DNA from: Bog-532 sp963775825
GTDB taxonomy: Bacteria > Actinomycetota > Actinomycetes > Streptosporangiales > Streptosporangiaceae
Reading direction: 5' to 3'
Assembly (NCBI GenBank): GCA_963775825.1
Contig: CAVZKY010000050.1
Coordinates: 116,064 to 180,063 of the forward strand
DNA: 64,000 bases
Shown one piece after another: positions 1-9,282 of the stretch; position 1 is the stretch's first letter, and each line of letters begins with the position of its first letter. The translations under genes and the position numbers were made by a program. The notes beneath the pieces are model-generated. The model was not told where the DNA came from and did not search any database. It saw only the letters and a list, made by a program, of their open reading frames with translations.

Positions 1-2774
1 TGCTGCGCGAAGCGGACACGCTGTGGCGCGGCGAGGCGCTGGCCGGGATTCCCGGTGACTGGGCCGCGCGGATGCGGGACGCCCTCGAGGAAGAGCGCCG
101 GGCCGCCATTCTGGAGCGGGTCGGGTGCGAGCTGGAGCTTGGCCAGCACGCCGATCTGGTGGGTGAACTCCGCCAGATGCTGGTTCAGTACCCGTCGGAC
201 GAAACGCTCGTCGCCCACCAGATGACCGCTCTTTGCCGGAGCGGACGGCCGGCCGACGCCCTGAGCCTCTACCGGGAAACCCGCGGCCGCCTGGTTGCGG
301 AGCAGGGCACGGAGCCCGGGGCGATGCTGTCCGAGCTTCATCAGCGCATCCTGGGCCGCGACTCCGGGCTGGCCGTGAGGCCGTCCGGCCGGCGTCCGGC
401 CGGCGCGGCACCGCCCGACACCCTTCCGCCCGAGACCGCGGAATTCGTGGGCCGCGACAAAGAGCTCGCCTCGCTTACCGGGGAGCAGGGCGGCATTCCG
501 GGGATCGCCGTCATCGAGGGCATGCCGGGCGTGGGAAAGACCGCGCTGGCGATCCGCGCGGCCCGCCTGGTCTCCGGGCAGTACCCGGACGGGACGCTCT
601 ACCTCAACCTTCATTCCCACGATCTCGGGAGCCCCTCGCTCGACCCTGCCGAGGCGCTGTACCGTCTGCTCCAGATGCTGTCCGTGCCGGCCGCGCAGAT
701 ACCGGAGACCGTCGGCGAGCGCACCGCACTGTGGCGGGCCCACCTGAGCCGGCGTCGCGCCGTCGTGATCCTGGACGACGCGGCCGGGCATGACCAGATC
801 GGCCCGCTGCTGCCGGTGCTGAGCCGGTCCCTGATCCTGATTGCCACCCGGCGAAGGCTTCCCGACCTCGGCGGCCGTTCGCTGACCCTCGACGTCCTGC
901 GGGTCGACGAGGCCATCACGTTGTTCCGGCGGATCGTGGGCGAGAGCCGGGCCGCGGACGCCGATCAGATCGCGGCGGCCGTGAAATTGAGCGGGCGGCT
1001 GCCGCTGGCGATCCAGCTCACCGCCGGCCGCATCGCGCAAGATGGCCGGCCTGGTCTCAGCGGCCTGATCGAAGAACTGTCGCACTCCCCGGCGCGGCTG
1101 GGCGATACGGGTGTGGCGGCCCTCGACAGCCCCGAGGTGATAGCCGCCTTCGATCTGTCCTACCGTGCGCTGGAGCCCGACCACCAGCAGTTCTTCCGGC
1201 GACTTGGCATCAGTCCGTGCGCCAGCTTCAGTCTGGTGGCCGCGGCCGCGCTGGCCGGCTGTACCCTCGCCGAGGCGGAGAAGGCACTCGTCGCCCTGCT
1301 GGATCATCACCTGCTGACCCAGATCCCCGGCGAGCAGTTCCGCTTCCACGACCTCATCCACGGCTATGCGGCCACGCGCGCCACGGAAGACGACCCCGGG
1401 ACCGAGCAGCGGCAGGCCGTGAGCAGGCTCCTCGACTACTACCTGCTCACCGCCGACCGGGCCGACCGGGTCCTGCACCCGTTGCGGCGCCGGGCTCCGG
1501 TGCCACCGGCCCAGCTGTCCGCTGGGATTCCGGCGCTGGGGACGCAGGAAGACGCGGCAGGCTGGCTGGAATCGGAGTGGCGCAACATCCTGCAGGCCGC
1601 GCGCTACGCGGGCCGGCACGAATGGAAGGGCAAGTGCGCCGACCTCATCGACCTGCTGACTGATTTCATGGAGATCAGGGCGTACTGGGACGAGGCGGCG
1701 GCCGCCCATGCCCTCGCCCTGCAGGCCAGCCGGGATATCGCTGATCCGGCCCGGATCGCGCGGGCGGCGCTGGCACTCAGCGCGGTGCGCCAGCAGACCG
1801 GCCGGCACGAGGCGGCGATCCCCCTGGCCGAGGAAGCCGCGGCGATCTACCGGTCGCTGGCCGACCGGAGCGGCGAGGCCGCGGCCCTCGACCAGATAGG
1901 CCTGGCTCACCAGCGCACCGCTCGTTCGCGTGAGGCGCTCGCCTACTTCGAGGAAGCACGGTTGCTGTACCGCGCTGCCGCGGACTCGCGTGGCACGGCT
2001 GATACCTTGAGCCATTCCGGTATCGCCTGCTGGTTCCTGGGCCGCTATCCCGAGGCCAACGCATCGATGCGGGAAGCGCTGTCGCTCTATCGTGACGTCG
2101 GTGACCGACGCGGGGAAGCGAAGGCGCAGAACAATCTGGGCCCGATGCACCTGTCCAATGGTTATCACCGGGACGCGCTCGACGCCTATCAGGAATCCCT
2201 GCGGATATTTCGTGAGATAGGCGGACCGCAGAACGAGGCGATCCTGCACCACAACATCGGCGGCGTCCACCGCTACAAGGGCAGCTACACCGAAGCACTG
2301 ACGGCCTGCCGCCGGGCCCTCACGATATACCGGGACATCGGCGACCTGCCGGGTGAAGCCGACGTGCTCAATGACATCGGCGCTATCTACCAGAGCGCGT
2401 CGTGCTACGACGAGGCACTTGTTCATCATCAGCGGGCGCGCACGATCGCAGAAGATATCGGGGACCTGTCCCAGCAGTTGATCGCCCTGCGGATGATCGC
2501 CGATATATACCGCGGATCGGGCCGGTACAGCGAAGCGCTTGAGCACTATCACGCCGCGCTCAGACTGTCCCGAGAGATCGGCGAGCCATTCGAGGAAGGC
2601 AAGATCCTCGAAGGAAGCGCGGAAGCGATGCTGGACACGCAGCGGTTCGATGCCGGGCGGATTGCGTTGCGGCAGGCGCTGGACGTCTTCGAACGGCTCG
2701 GCGTGCCGGAGGCGGAGTCGGTGCGGATACGCATCGAGACCATCGCCCCCGCCGTTGCCGCTCGCATCTCCTAG
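1..2774 (+). CDS. AfsR/SARP-type transcriptional regulator (BTAD, NB-ARC, TPR), 5' end outside the window
   Basis: The reading frame is open from the first base, so the N-terminus, including the DNA-binding winged helix, lies outside the window. What is visible starts inside the bacterial transcriptional activation (BTAD) domain, up to about nt 350. An NB-ARC ATPase follows, with a Walker A motif GMPGVGKTA near nt 521-547 and a Walker B-like stretch AVVILDDA near nt 760-783. The C-terminal half is a run of TPR units of the A-x-x-x-Y-x-E-A-L type. In this family ATP binding and the TPRs control DNA binding of the SARP domain, usually on secondary-metabolism promoters. It lies 243 nt upstream of the nitric oxide synthase on the same strand, so it is a plausible local regulator, but that link is inference. 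The first internal ATG (nt 72) is not the true start. Confidence 0.88.
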   Translation, partial: LREADTLWRGEALAGIPGDWAARMRDALEEERRAAILERVGCELELGQHADLVGELRQMLVQYPSDETLVAHQMTALCRSGRPADALSLYRETRGRLVAEQGTEPGAMLSELHQRILGRDSGLAVRPSGRRPAGAAPPDTLPPETAEFVGRDKELASLTGEQGGIPGIAVIEGMPGVGKTALAIRAARLVSGQYPDGTLYLNLHSHDLGSPSLDPAEALYRLLQMLSVPAAQIPETVGERTALWRAHLSRRRAVVILDDAAGHDQIGPLLPVLSRSLILIATRRRLPDLGGRSLTLDVLRVDEAITLFRRIVGESRAADADQIAAAVKLSGRLPLAIQLTAGRIAQDGRPGLSGLIEELSHSPARLGDTGVAALDSPEVIAAFDLSYRALEPDHQQFFRRLGISPCASFSLVAAAALAGCTLAEAEKALVALLDHHLLTQIPGEQFRFHDLIHGYAATRATEDDPGTEQRQAVSRLLDYYLLTADRADRVLHPLRRRAPVPPAQLSAGIPALGTQEDAAGWLESEWRNILQAARYAGRHEWKGKCADLIDLLTDFMEIRAYWDEAAAAHALALQASRDIADPARIARAALALSAVRQQTGRHEAAIPLAEEAAAIYRSLADRSGEAAALDQIGLAHQRTARSREALAYFEEARLLYRAAADSRGTADTLSHSGIACWFLGRYPEANASMREALSLYRDVGDRRGEAKAQNNLGPMHLSNGYHRDALDAYQESLRIFREIGGPQNEAILHHNIGGVHRYKGSYTEALTACRRALTIYRDIGDLPGEADVLNDIGAIYQSASCYDEALVHHQRARTIAEDIGDLSQQLIALRMIADIYRGSGRYSEALEHYHAALRLSREIGEPFEEGKILEGSAEAMLDTQRFDAGRIALRQALDVFERLGVPEAESVRIRIETIAPAVAARIS

Positions 2775-2828
2775 CCCGGCGTGCCGCCGCGGTTCTGCAG
2801 TTAGCCCGGCGTGCCGCCGCGGTTCTGC
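2772..2828. repeat. 27-bp tandem direct repeat at the 3' end of the regulator gene
   Basis: A 27-bp unit starting with the TAG stop codon (2772-2798) is repeated perfectly at 2802-2828, with only three bases between the copies. It is GC-rich and lies in the regulator to NOS gap. It could be a slippage duplication. I see no clear terminator function in it. Confidence 0.8.
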
Positions 2829-3017
2829 GGCTTGCGGTTCTCCGGCTCGATGCGCGACCCGGCGCGCGACCCGGGGTGCAAGGTAAGCGTCAAGGCGAGG
2901 GCAAGATGAGCGGCCAGCCTGGTAGTGCTCGATGGTGCTGCATTCCCCGGCAACCGGAGGCCGCTGGCCGCCCGCCCTCGGGGGGCGCAGCAGCCCGACC
3001 CTACCCGGGAGGTCTTC

Positions 3018-4376
3018 ATGGGTGGCTTGTCGCTGCCGGGCTGTGGCCCGTCTGCTGCCGTGGCCGATGGCCCGTCTGCACCTGCGAGCGCTGACCGGCC
3101 TGCTCCTGACGGCCTGCTGGCCAGCGCCGAGCAGTTCATCACGCTGTTCCACGCGGAGAATGGCCTGGGGCCGCCCGAGCGGCGGATCCGGCAGGTTCAC
3201 CGCGAGATCGAGGCGTCGGGTACTTACTGGCACACCCCAGCCGAGCTGGCCTTTGGTGCGCGTGTTGGCTGGCGGAACAGCTCGCGATGCATCGGGCGGC
3301 TGTACTGGCGGAGCCTGCGGGTGCGGGACCGCCGCGAGGTCACTGCGGCACGGGACGTCGCCACCGAGTCGGTGACGCACCTTCGCGAGGCGACCAATGA
3401 TGGCCGGGTCCGGCCGATGATCACTGTGTTCGCGCCGGACACGCCGGACCGCCCCGGGCCGCGGATCCTCAGCTCCCAGCTGGTTCGGTATGCGGGCTAC
3501 GACATCGTCGGGGGCGGCGTCATCGGGGACCCGGCCAGCGCCGATCTCACCCGGCAGGCCCGCGCTCTGGGCTGGCCCGGCGGCCGCCCGGCCGGGCGGT
3601 TCGACATACTTCCGCTGCTCGTGCAGGAGGCCGGCGCGCCGGTCAGCATGCACGAGGTACCCGACGACGCAGTGCTCGAGATAGGAATCGAACATCCGGA
3701 GTTTCGCTGGTTCGCCAACCTCGGGCTGCGGTGGTACGCCGTACCGGTCATCAGCGACATGTACCTGGACATCGGCGGCGTCCGCTATCCGGCCGCGCCA
3801 TTCAATGGCTGGTATATGTGCACGGAGATCGGATCGCGTGACCTCGGCGACAGTGGCCGTTACGACGAGCTGCCGGTGATTGCCCGCCACATGGGCCTCT
3901 CCACGGCTAACGACCGGAACCTGTGGAAAGACAAGGCACTGACCGAGCTCAACCTCGCGGTCCTGCATTCGTTCAGCGCCGCCGGCGTCGCGATCACCGA
4001 CCATCACACCGAGTCGGTCCGCTTTCTCCAGCACATGGAGCGGGAAGAACGACATGGCCGGACGTGCCCGGCTGACTGGACCTGGATCGTGCCGCCCGCC
4101 GCATCCTCGGCGACCCCGGTCTTCCACCGCCATTACCAGGACTTCGACACGACGCCGAACTTCTACCGCCACCCGGTGCCGGTCACGCGTACGTCGGCCA
4201 GTTTCCACGAGCTTCCTCAGCCCGCGGCGGAGATGGCTGCGCTGTGCCCCCATCGAGACGGGGAACATGTCCCGCACCTCCGGATGCTTGGGGAACAGGT
4301 CGAGGTAGAAGAACAGACGTCGTTACTTGCAGAGCAAGTCTCATGCAAGTTGCACAGCGAGACATCCGTCAGCTGA
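3018..4376 (+). CDS. nos: bacterial nitric oxide synthase oxygenase
   Basis: This is the haem-containing oxygenase that oxidises L-arginine through N-hydroxyarginine to citrulline and NO, using reductase partners encoded elsewhere. The haem-thiolate signature RNSSRCIGR supplies the axial cysteine. The substrate-binding signature PFNGWYMCTEIG carries the active-site Trp and Glu, and the C-terminal block DHHTESVRFLQHMEREE followed by DWTWIVPP is typical of NOS. The length (452 aa) is somewhat longer than the usual 360-400 aa because of extra residues at both ends. The start ATG at 3018 is chosen because GGGAGG lies five bases upstream. An in-frame upstream extension exists but has no such site. 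No reductase domain is fused and none is seen nearby, as in most bacterial NOS. Neighbours are an AfsR-like regulator upstream and an MFS exporter downstream. Confidence 0.93.
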   Translation: MGGLSLPGCGPSAAVADGPSAPASADRPAPDGLLASAEQFITLFHAENGLGPPERRIRQVHREIEASGTYWHTPAELAFGARVGWRNSSRCIGRLYWRSLRVRDRREVTAARDVATESVTHLREATNDGRVRPMITVFAPDTPDRPGPRILSSQLVRYAGYDIVGGGVIGDPASADLTRQARALGWPGGRPAGRFDILPLLVQEAGAPVSMHEVPDDAVLEIGIEHPEFRWFANLGLRWYAVPVISDMYLDIGGVRYPAAPFNGWYMCTEIGSRDLGDSGRYDELPVIARHMGLSTANDRNLWKDKALTELNLAVLHSFSAAGVAITDHHTESVRFLQHMEREERHGRTCPADWTWIVPPAASSATPVFHRHYQDFDTTPNFYRHPVPVTRTSASFHELPQPAAEMAALCPHRDGEHVPHLRMLGEQVEVEEQTSLLAEQVSCKLHSETSVS

Positions 4377-4384
4377 CCGATATC
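4362..4384. promoter_or_regulatory. palindromic element, copy 1 (core GTCAGCTGAC)
   Basis: A perfect 10-bp palindrome GTCAGCTGAC sits at 4368-4377 and overlaps the NOS stop codon. It is preceded by ACATC and followed, after two bases, by ATATC. The same arrangement recurs at 4620-4642 with only three of 23 positions different. A dimeric regulator site is a reasonable reading, but no protein can be assigned. Confidence 0.45.
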
Positions 4385-4619
4385 GGAAGCAAAGGGCCTG
4401 TCGCGGGAGCCGGGTAACCGTCGGTAATGGCCCGGCGTCAAGTAACCGCGGCTTATGCGCCCAGCCGTCCATCCGGGACCGATCTGACCCTCACCTGCGC
4501 TGATCGTGTACCGCGGAGCGCCAGCAACCGTTCGGCGGCCCGCGTATCTTTCGTGATCGACGCCAGCTCGCGCCGGTCCAGCGGCCGCACGCCGCTCCCC
4601 GCCGGGCGTGCGGGGGGAA

Positions 4620-4642
4620 ACATCGGTCAGCTGACGTATATC
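4620..4642. promoter_or_regulatory. palindromic element, copy 2, upstream of the MFS gene
   Basis: Second copy of the ACATC-N-GTCAGCTGAC-NN-ATATC element, 258 bp after the first and about 107 bp before the MFS start codon. The rest of the 4377-4748 gap holds no convincing gene. The position suits an operator or promoter element for the exporter. Confidence 0.45.
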
Positions 4643-4748
4643 AAACCAAGGCCAGCGAGTGGGCTGGCGATATCTGCCACTATGGCGATCGGTAGCCGGT
4701 TAGGCCGTGTGCGTGACTTTCGCGCGGCGCCGGAATGAAAGGGTCGCC

Positions 4749-6344
4749 GTGAGCAGTTTCCCGGCACGACAGGCCACCTTCCGCGACGTGTTCACCGTCC
4801 GCGAGTTCCGCGCCCTCTGGGCGTCGCAGATCCTGTCGGAGGGCGGGGACCGGCTCGCGCTGGTCGCGCTGACCCTCCTGATCTACGACAGAACCCGCTC
4901 ACCGCTGCTGGCCGCCCTGGCCTACGCGGCGGGCTATCTGCCCTGGATCATCGGCGGCCTGTTCTTCTCCGGCTTCGGAGACCGGCTGCCGCGGCGGGAG
5001 GTGATGGTCGCCTGCGACGTGATCCGGGCGCTCCTGGTCGCCGCGATGCTCATCCCGCGGACACCGGTGGTCGGCCTGGTCGGCCTGCTGTACCTGACCA
5101 CGACGGCGCAGGCGCCGTTTGAGGCGGCCAGGTCCGCGATCCTGCCCGACATACTTCGCCGCGATCGCTATGCCCTGGCCGCGGCGGTCATGCAGACCAC
5201 CTTCCGGGTGGCGCTGGTGGCCGGAGCGGCCGTCGGGGGGGTGACGGTCGCTCTCATCGGGGCCCGGGCGGCCCTCGGCGTGGATGCCGCCACGTTCGCC
5301 GCCTCCGCCGTGCTGGTCCGCTTCGGGACCCGCGCTCGGCCGGCCACCGCCGAGCCCGATTTCCACGCGCTGAAACAGCTGCGCGAGGGAGCCCGGCTGC
5401 TCCTGGGCGACAAGTCGATCCGCACGCTGATGATGCTCGGCTGGCTGATCGCGCTCTACTCGATCCCGGAAGGCATCGCGGCTCCGTATGCCGCACGACT
5501 CAGCGGCGGGCCGGTAGCCGCCGGGCTCGTCATCGCCTCCGGGCAGGTCGGCGCCGTCCTGGTCACGCCGATCTTCACCAAGAGCATCGGCCCGCTGACC
5601 CGGTTGCGCTGGATGGGGCCGATGGCCGTGTGTACCTGCGCCGTGCTGCCACTGACCGTCTTCCGCCCGGGCCTGGCCGGCTCGATGGCGATCTTCGCGC
5701 TGTCGGGTACATTCGCGATCTACCAGATCGCCGCGAACACCGCGTTTGTCCAATGGGTGCCAGACGAGCGCCGGGCTCAGGCATTCGGCCTGGCCAGCAT
5801 CGGGACGGTCGTCAGCCAAGGCGGAGCCCTCATGGCGGCGGGCGCCGCCGCCGAGGTCATACCTCCCGCGACGGTCATCGCTCTCGGCGGCGGGCTGGGC
5901 GCTCTGACGGCCTGCGCCCTGGCGCTCCGCTGGCGGCACATGTCACCGGCTGTCGGCCGCCATTCCGCCCGGCATATGCGTGGCCTGGCCACGCTCACCA
6001 AACCAAAAGGCTGTGAAGCTCGTTCTGCCGGGTCTTGGAGATCTCATCGCCACCCGAGAGATCGTGGCCCAGCGCGAGCCCTGGCCGCCGGGCCACCACC
6101 AGCGCGGCTACAGCCGCGGGGTACTAGCCGCCCCGGCGCGCACGGCTGGCCAGACCGGCTGCCGCCGCGCGCGGGCAGCCCGGCCACCCGAAAACGGCCG
6201 ACACGAGCCGGTCGATGGCACGCACCGGCGGGCGGTCGCTGTCTGACCCGGCATCACGGGCGTCCCAGCCAAAACCATGCGCGGGACGGATGTCCGGGCA
6301 GACAGGCCCGGCATCCTGTCATGGCTCGCTCAGGGCCCGAGTGA
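4749..6344 (+). CDS. MFS transporter
   Basis: A multi-spanning inner-membrane exporter-type protein of the major facilitator superfamily. Hydrophobic helices run from about residue 15 to residue 400, and the loop after TM2 carries the family pattern GDRLPRRE. The MFS core ends near WRHMSPAVG (about nt 5960). The last ~125 residues are Arg/Pro-rich, low in hydrophobicity and unlike MFS proteins, and their coding stretch runs into the 3' end of larC on the other strand. The original stop has therefore probably been lost by an indel, or the tail is non-functional. GTG 4749 is preferred because it begins the conserved N-terminus, though its ribosome site is weak. Export of a product of the NOS neighbourhood is only a guess. 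Confidence 0.82.
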   Translation: MSSFPARQATFRDVFTVREFRALWASQILSEGGDRLALVALTLLIYDRTRSPLLAALAYAAGYLPWIIGGLFFSGFGDRLPRREVMVACDVIRALLVAAMLIPRTPVVGLVGLLYLTTTAQAPFEAARSAILPDILRRDRYALAAAVMQTTFRVALVAGAAVGGVTVALIGARAALGVDAATFAASAVLVRFGTRARPATAEPDFHALKQLREGARLLLGDKSIRTLMMLGWLIALYSIPEGIAAPYAARLSGGPVAAGLVIASGQVGAVLVTPIFTKSIGPLTRLRWMGPMAVCTCAVLPLTVFRPGLAGSMAIFALSGTFAIYQIAANTAFVQWVPDERRAQAFGLASIGTVVSQGGALMAAGAAAEVIPPATVIALGGGLGALTACALALRWRHMSPAVGRHSARHMRGLATLTKPKGCEARSAGSWRSHRHPRDRGPARALAAGPPPARLQPRGTSRPGAHGWPDRLPPRAGSPATRKRPTRAGRWHAPAGGRCLTRHHGRPSQNHARDGCPGRQARHPVMARSGPE

Positions 6345-7583
6345 GCGGGAGCGGCCCACCTGGGCGCGGTACTGCGCGACGGCCGCCTCGCAGACGGCCC
6401 GGACCGGCCAGCCCAGGGCCCGGGCGGCGGCTTCCGCCTCGGCCAGCTCTGCCGTGGCCGTTCCGAAGCCTGCGACGCCATCTGTGGCGCTGGCCACCTT
6501 GACCGTAACGATCTGGCTGCTGCCCGACGGCCCTACTTCCACCTCCACCGATGTCCGCGAGGCGGTCAGCCGGCTCATCCGGGACCAGCGGACGCCGAGC
6601 GTCCCGGTGTGGGCGAAGATTGCGGCGGCCACGGCGCGACGGACGGGTTCAGCGCACAGGGCGGTGAGGACCTGCCCCGGGCGGCCGTGCCGGCCGACGA
6701 TCGGGGTGCACCAGCAGTCCCAGGCGCCGGCCGCCCGCACCGCCTGTAGGACCGAGGGCCACAGCCGGGGGTCGAGGTCATCGACTGTGCTCTCGACGAC
6801 GGTCACGTCGCCCTCGCGCAGATCCCGCTCCGCGCCGGACGCCGCCCCGACGACCACCCGGGTGATGTTGGGCCGGTCCGGGGTGTCCCGGCCACCGCCG
6901 CCGGTACCTACCGCGCGTACCGTCATGGCCGGAAAGCCGCCCGGTGTGGCCGCCGCCGCGAGCAGGGCCGCCCCGGTCGGGGTGGTGCGCTCGCCGGTCA
7001 GCTCGCCGCCGGCCAGGTCCAGGCCGGCGGCGGCGGCAATATGGAGGACGGCGGGAGCCGGCACCGGGAGGCGGCCGTGCCGGCTGGTGACGAATCCGGT
7101 TCCGGCGGCCAGCGCCGAGCAGCAGACCACGGCCCCCGGCCGCAACAGTCCGAGATCATCCAGCGCGGCTGCCGATCCCACCACGTCGGCCAGTGAGTCG
7201 AACGCACCCACCTCGTGGAAGTGCACGTCTTCGGGTGGCTTGCCGTGCACCGCCCCCTCCGCCTCGGCCAGCAGCCGGAAGACCCGGGTCGCGAGATCCA
7301 CCGCAGCCGGGCGCAGATCGCTGGCGCCTACGTGCCCGAGCACGTCGGCCAGGTGCCGTTCGCGGTCGGTTACCGTCGGCGTGGTGATCACGGCCCGCAG
7401 GCACGCGAGGCCGCTCCGGCGGCCGGTCTCGGTCCGCAGCCCGAGACCGGGCACGCGGAGGGAGGCAATGGCCCCGCGTACCCGCGCCACATCGGCGCCC
7501 GCGTCGAGCAGGGCCGCCAGCAGCATGTCACCGGACACGCCCGCGGTCGCGTCGATGTAGGCGGCACCCGGCCGGTCCGTCAC
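6330..7583 (-). CDS. larC: nickel-pincer cofactor biosynthesis protein LarC (nickel insertase)
   Basis: LarC is the CTP-dependent cyclometallase that inserts nickel into pyridinium-3,5-bisthiocarboxylic acid mononucleotide, giving the NPN cofactor of lactate racemase and related enzymes. The sequence shows the N-terminal YIDATAGVSGDMLLAALLDAG motif region (quoted in part: DATAGVSGDMLLAALL), the signature VHFHEVGAFDSLADVVG, and the later TPTGAALL and VDDLDPRLW segments. The length of about 417 aa matches full-length LarC, with no internal frameshift splitting it into LarC1/LarC2. The GTG start at 7583 overlaps the larB stop by four bases, so translation is probably coupled. It is the third gene of larE-larB-larC. 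Its 3' end overlaps the run-on tail of the convergent MFS gene by 15 bp. Confidence 0.9.
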   Translation of the reverse strand: MTDRPGAAYIDATAGVSGDMLLAALLDAGADVARVRGAIASLRVPGLGLRTETGRRSGLACLRAVITTPTVTDRERHLADVLGHVGASDLRPAAVDLATRVFRLLAEAEGAVHGKPPEDVHFHEVGAFDSLADVVGSAAALDDLGLLRPGAVVCCSALAAGTGFVTSRHGRLPVPAPAVLHIAAAAGLDLAGGELTGERTTPTGAALLAAAATPGGFPAMTVRAVGTGGGGRDTPDRPNITRVVVGAASGAERDLREGDVTVVESTVDDLDPRLWPSVLQAVRAAGAWDCWCTPIVGRHGRPGQVLTALCAEPVRRAVAAAIFAHTGTLGVRWSRMSRLTASRTSVEVEVGPSGSSQIVTVKVASATDGVAGFGTATAELAEAEAAARALGWPVRAVCEAAVAQYRAQVGRSRSLGP

Positions 7584-8263
7584 CGGTGAACCGTGCGGAT
7601 GATCTTGGCGGCGTGCGCGGCCGCCCCGAACCCGTTGTCGATGTTGACGACGACCAGACCCGGGCTGCAGGAGGCCAGCATGCTGGCCGCCGCGGCCAGG
7701 CCGCCCGCCGCGACGCCGTAGCCGACACTGGTCGGCACGCCGATCACCGGCGCGCTGACCAGTCCGGCGACCACACTCGGCAGGGCACCGTCCATCCCGG
7801 CCACGACCACCACGCACTCGGCGGCGCGCAGGTCGTCGAGCCGGGACAGCAGCCGCCCGAGCCCGGCCACGCCCACGTCGGCGAGGACGTCCGCATGCAC
7901 GCCCAGCACGGCCAGCGTCGCCGCACATTCCCGGGCCGTTTTCAGGTCGGTGGTGCCCGCCGTCACGACCAGCACGTTGCCGCGCGCGGGCGGCAGGGCC
8001 CCAACGGCGACCGTTCCGGCCGCTTGATCGGCGTGCACGGCATCGCCGGGGAAACGGGCGGCCGCACAGTCCAGCACGCCCGCGGGGCAGCGCGTGGCCA
8101 GGGCCGGCGCCTCCGGATCGCCGGCCCGCAACTCGGCCAGCAGCGCGAAGATCTGCTCGGGCGTCTTGCCTTCGCCGAAAACCACTTCCGGGACGCCCGT
8201 CCGCCGTCGGCGATCCACGTCCAGCAGCGCGAACTCGCCCAGCGGTACGCCCTCAGCCGGCAC
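7580..8263 (-). CDS. larB: nickel-pincer cofactor biosynthesis protein LarB
   Basis: LarB carboxylates the pyridinium ring of nicotinic acid adenine dinucleotide and releases AMP, giving pyridinium-3,5-biscarboxylic acid mononucleotide, the first step of NPN synthesis. It resembles PurE. The protein shows the LarB hallmark VPEVVFGEGKTPEQ near residue 25, the PurE-like core VVTAGTTDLKTARECA and VVVVAGMDGALPSVVAGL, and the C-terminal VVNIDNGFGAA. The 227-residue length is normal. The GTG start at 8263 lies inside the end of larE (11-bp overlap), and the stop overlaps the larC start, so the three genes form one compact operon read leftwards. Confidence 0.92.
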   Translation of the reverse strand: MPAEGVPLGEFALLDVDRRRRTGVPEVVFGEGKTPEQIFALLAELRAGDPEAPALATRCPAGVLDCAAARFPGDAVHADQAAGTVAVGALPPARGNVLVVTAGTTDLKTARECAATLAVLGVHADVLADVGVAGLGRLLSRLDDLRAAECVVVVAGMDGALPSVVAGLVSAPVIGVPTSVGYGVAAGGLAAAASMLASCSPGLVVVNIDNGFGAAAHAAKIIRTVHR

Positions 8264-9083
8264 GGCTGACCGGCGTGATGTCGAGGTTCAGCGAACCGGA
8301 CCGCAACGGCCGCTCGTCGATCTCCGCGCGCTGATATCCAACCGCCCGGACGCAGGCCAGCACCGCCGCGCGCTCGTCCGGGTCCGCCGCGCGCGGCAGC
8401 TCCGCCGCGCCGAGCTGCACTCGGCCGAGATCACCGAAATGCCGCACCCGCAGTTCGCGGTAGCCGCGCTGCTTCAGGCTCAGCTCGGCCCGGTCTACCT
8501 GGGACAGCACGTCGGCGCTGACCGGCGTGCCGTAAGGCAGCCGTGAGGCCAGGCAGGGCGACGCGGGCTTGTCCGCGCTCGGAACCCTCAGGTGCTGCGC
8601 CAGCGCCCGCACCTGGTCCTTCCCCACGGACGCCTCCAGCAGGGGATGCCGGACACCGTGCTCGGCCGCCGCCCGCAGCCCCGGCCGCCAGTCACCCGTG
8701 TCATCGGCGTTGGCCCCGGACAGCACGGCGGCGAGCCCGCGGCGCCGAGCCAGCACGGCCAGCCGCTCGTACAACTCCGATTTGCAGTAGTAGCAGCGGA
8801 AACGGTCGTTGCGCCGGTAGTCGTCGCGCTCCAGCTCGGCCGTGCTGATCAGCTCGTGCCGGACGCCTACGGCCCGGGCCACCGACCGGGCGCCGTCCAG
8901 TTCGCCAGACGCGAGGGCCGGCGAGACGGCGGTGACGGCGAGGGCTTGTTCCCCGAGCGCCCGGGCGGCCAGCGCAGCGACCAGAGAGGAGTCCACCCCG
9001 CCGGAGAACGCGATCAGGGCGCTGCCCAATCCGGCCAGGCGCTCGGTCAGCTGGCCGGCCAGCGCGTCAAGCTCGTCAGGCAC
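8253..9083 (-). CDS. larE: ATP-dependent sulfur transferase LarE
   Basis: LarE adenylates the carboxylates of the LarB product and replaces them with thiocarboxylates. The PP-loop SGGVDSSLVAAL lies near residue 27. The motif FRCYYCKSELY follows near residue 95, and PCLASRLPYG near residue 175 contains the cysteine at the position of the sacrificial Cys of the Lactobacillus enzyme, so this looks like the Cys-sacrificing form. That is inference from motif position. The GTG start at 9083 is preceded by an AAGGGAA-like site. It is the first gene of the lar operon, and the promoter must lie between 9083 and the divergent aldo/keto reductase at 9283. No larA or NPN-using racemase gene is seen in the window. 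Confidence 0.91.
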   Translation of the reverse strand: MPDELDALAGQLTERLAGLGSALIAFSGGVDSSLVAALAARALGEQALAVTAVSPALASGELDGARSVARAVGVRHELISTAELERDDYRRNDRFRCYYCKSELYERLAVLARRRGLAAVLSGANADDTGDWRPGLRAAAEHGVRHPLLEASVGKDQVRALAQHLRVPSADKPASPCLASRLPYGTPVSADVLSQVDRAELSLKQRGYRELRVRHFGDLGRVQLGAAELPRAADPDERAAVLACVRAVGYQRAEIDERPLRSGSLNLDITPVSRAG

Positions 9084-9282
9084 GCCGTTCCCTTCTCACG
9101 TCACCCGGGCCCGCGCCGGCGTGATCTGCCTTGGCGTCGGGCCGCCGCCGGTGGGACGCATGGCGCGCTATTGCCAACTGCCGGTTTACCCATCGCCAGG
9201 CAGACGGGGAGGATGTCAAATGATTCGGACTATACGCTTCGCTGTACGCTCAGATTCAGTTCATGGCACTTCAGGAGGTCTC

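Noticed and set aside
4899..5939. Long open frame on the minus strand (about 346 codons)
   Set aside because: It is the antisense shadow of the MFS gene. Composition is Arg/Gly/Gln-rich with no domain, as expected of high-GC antisense frames.
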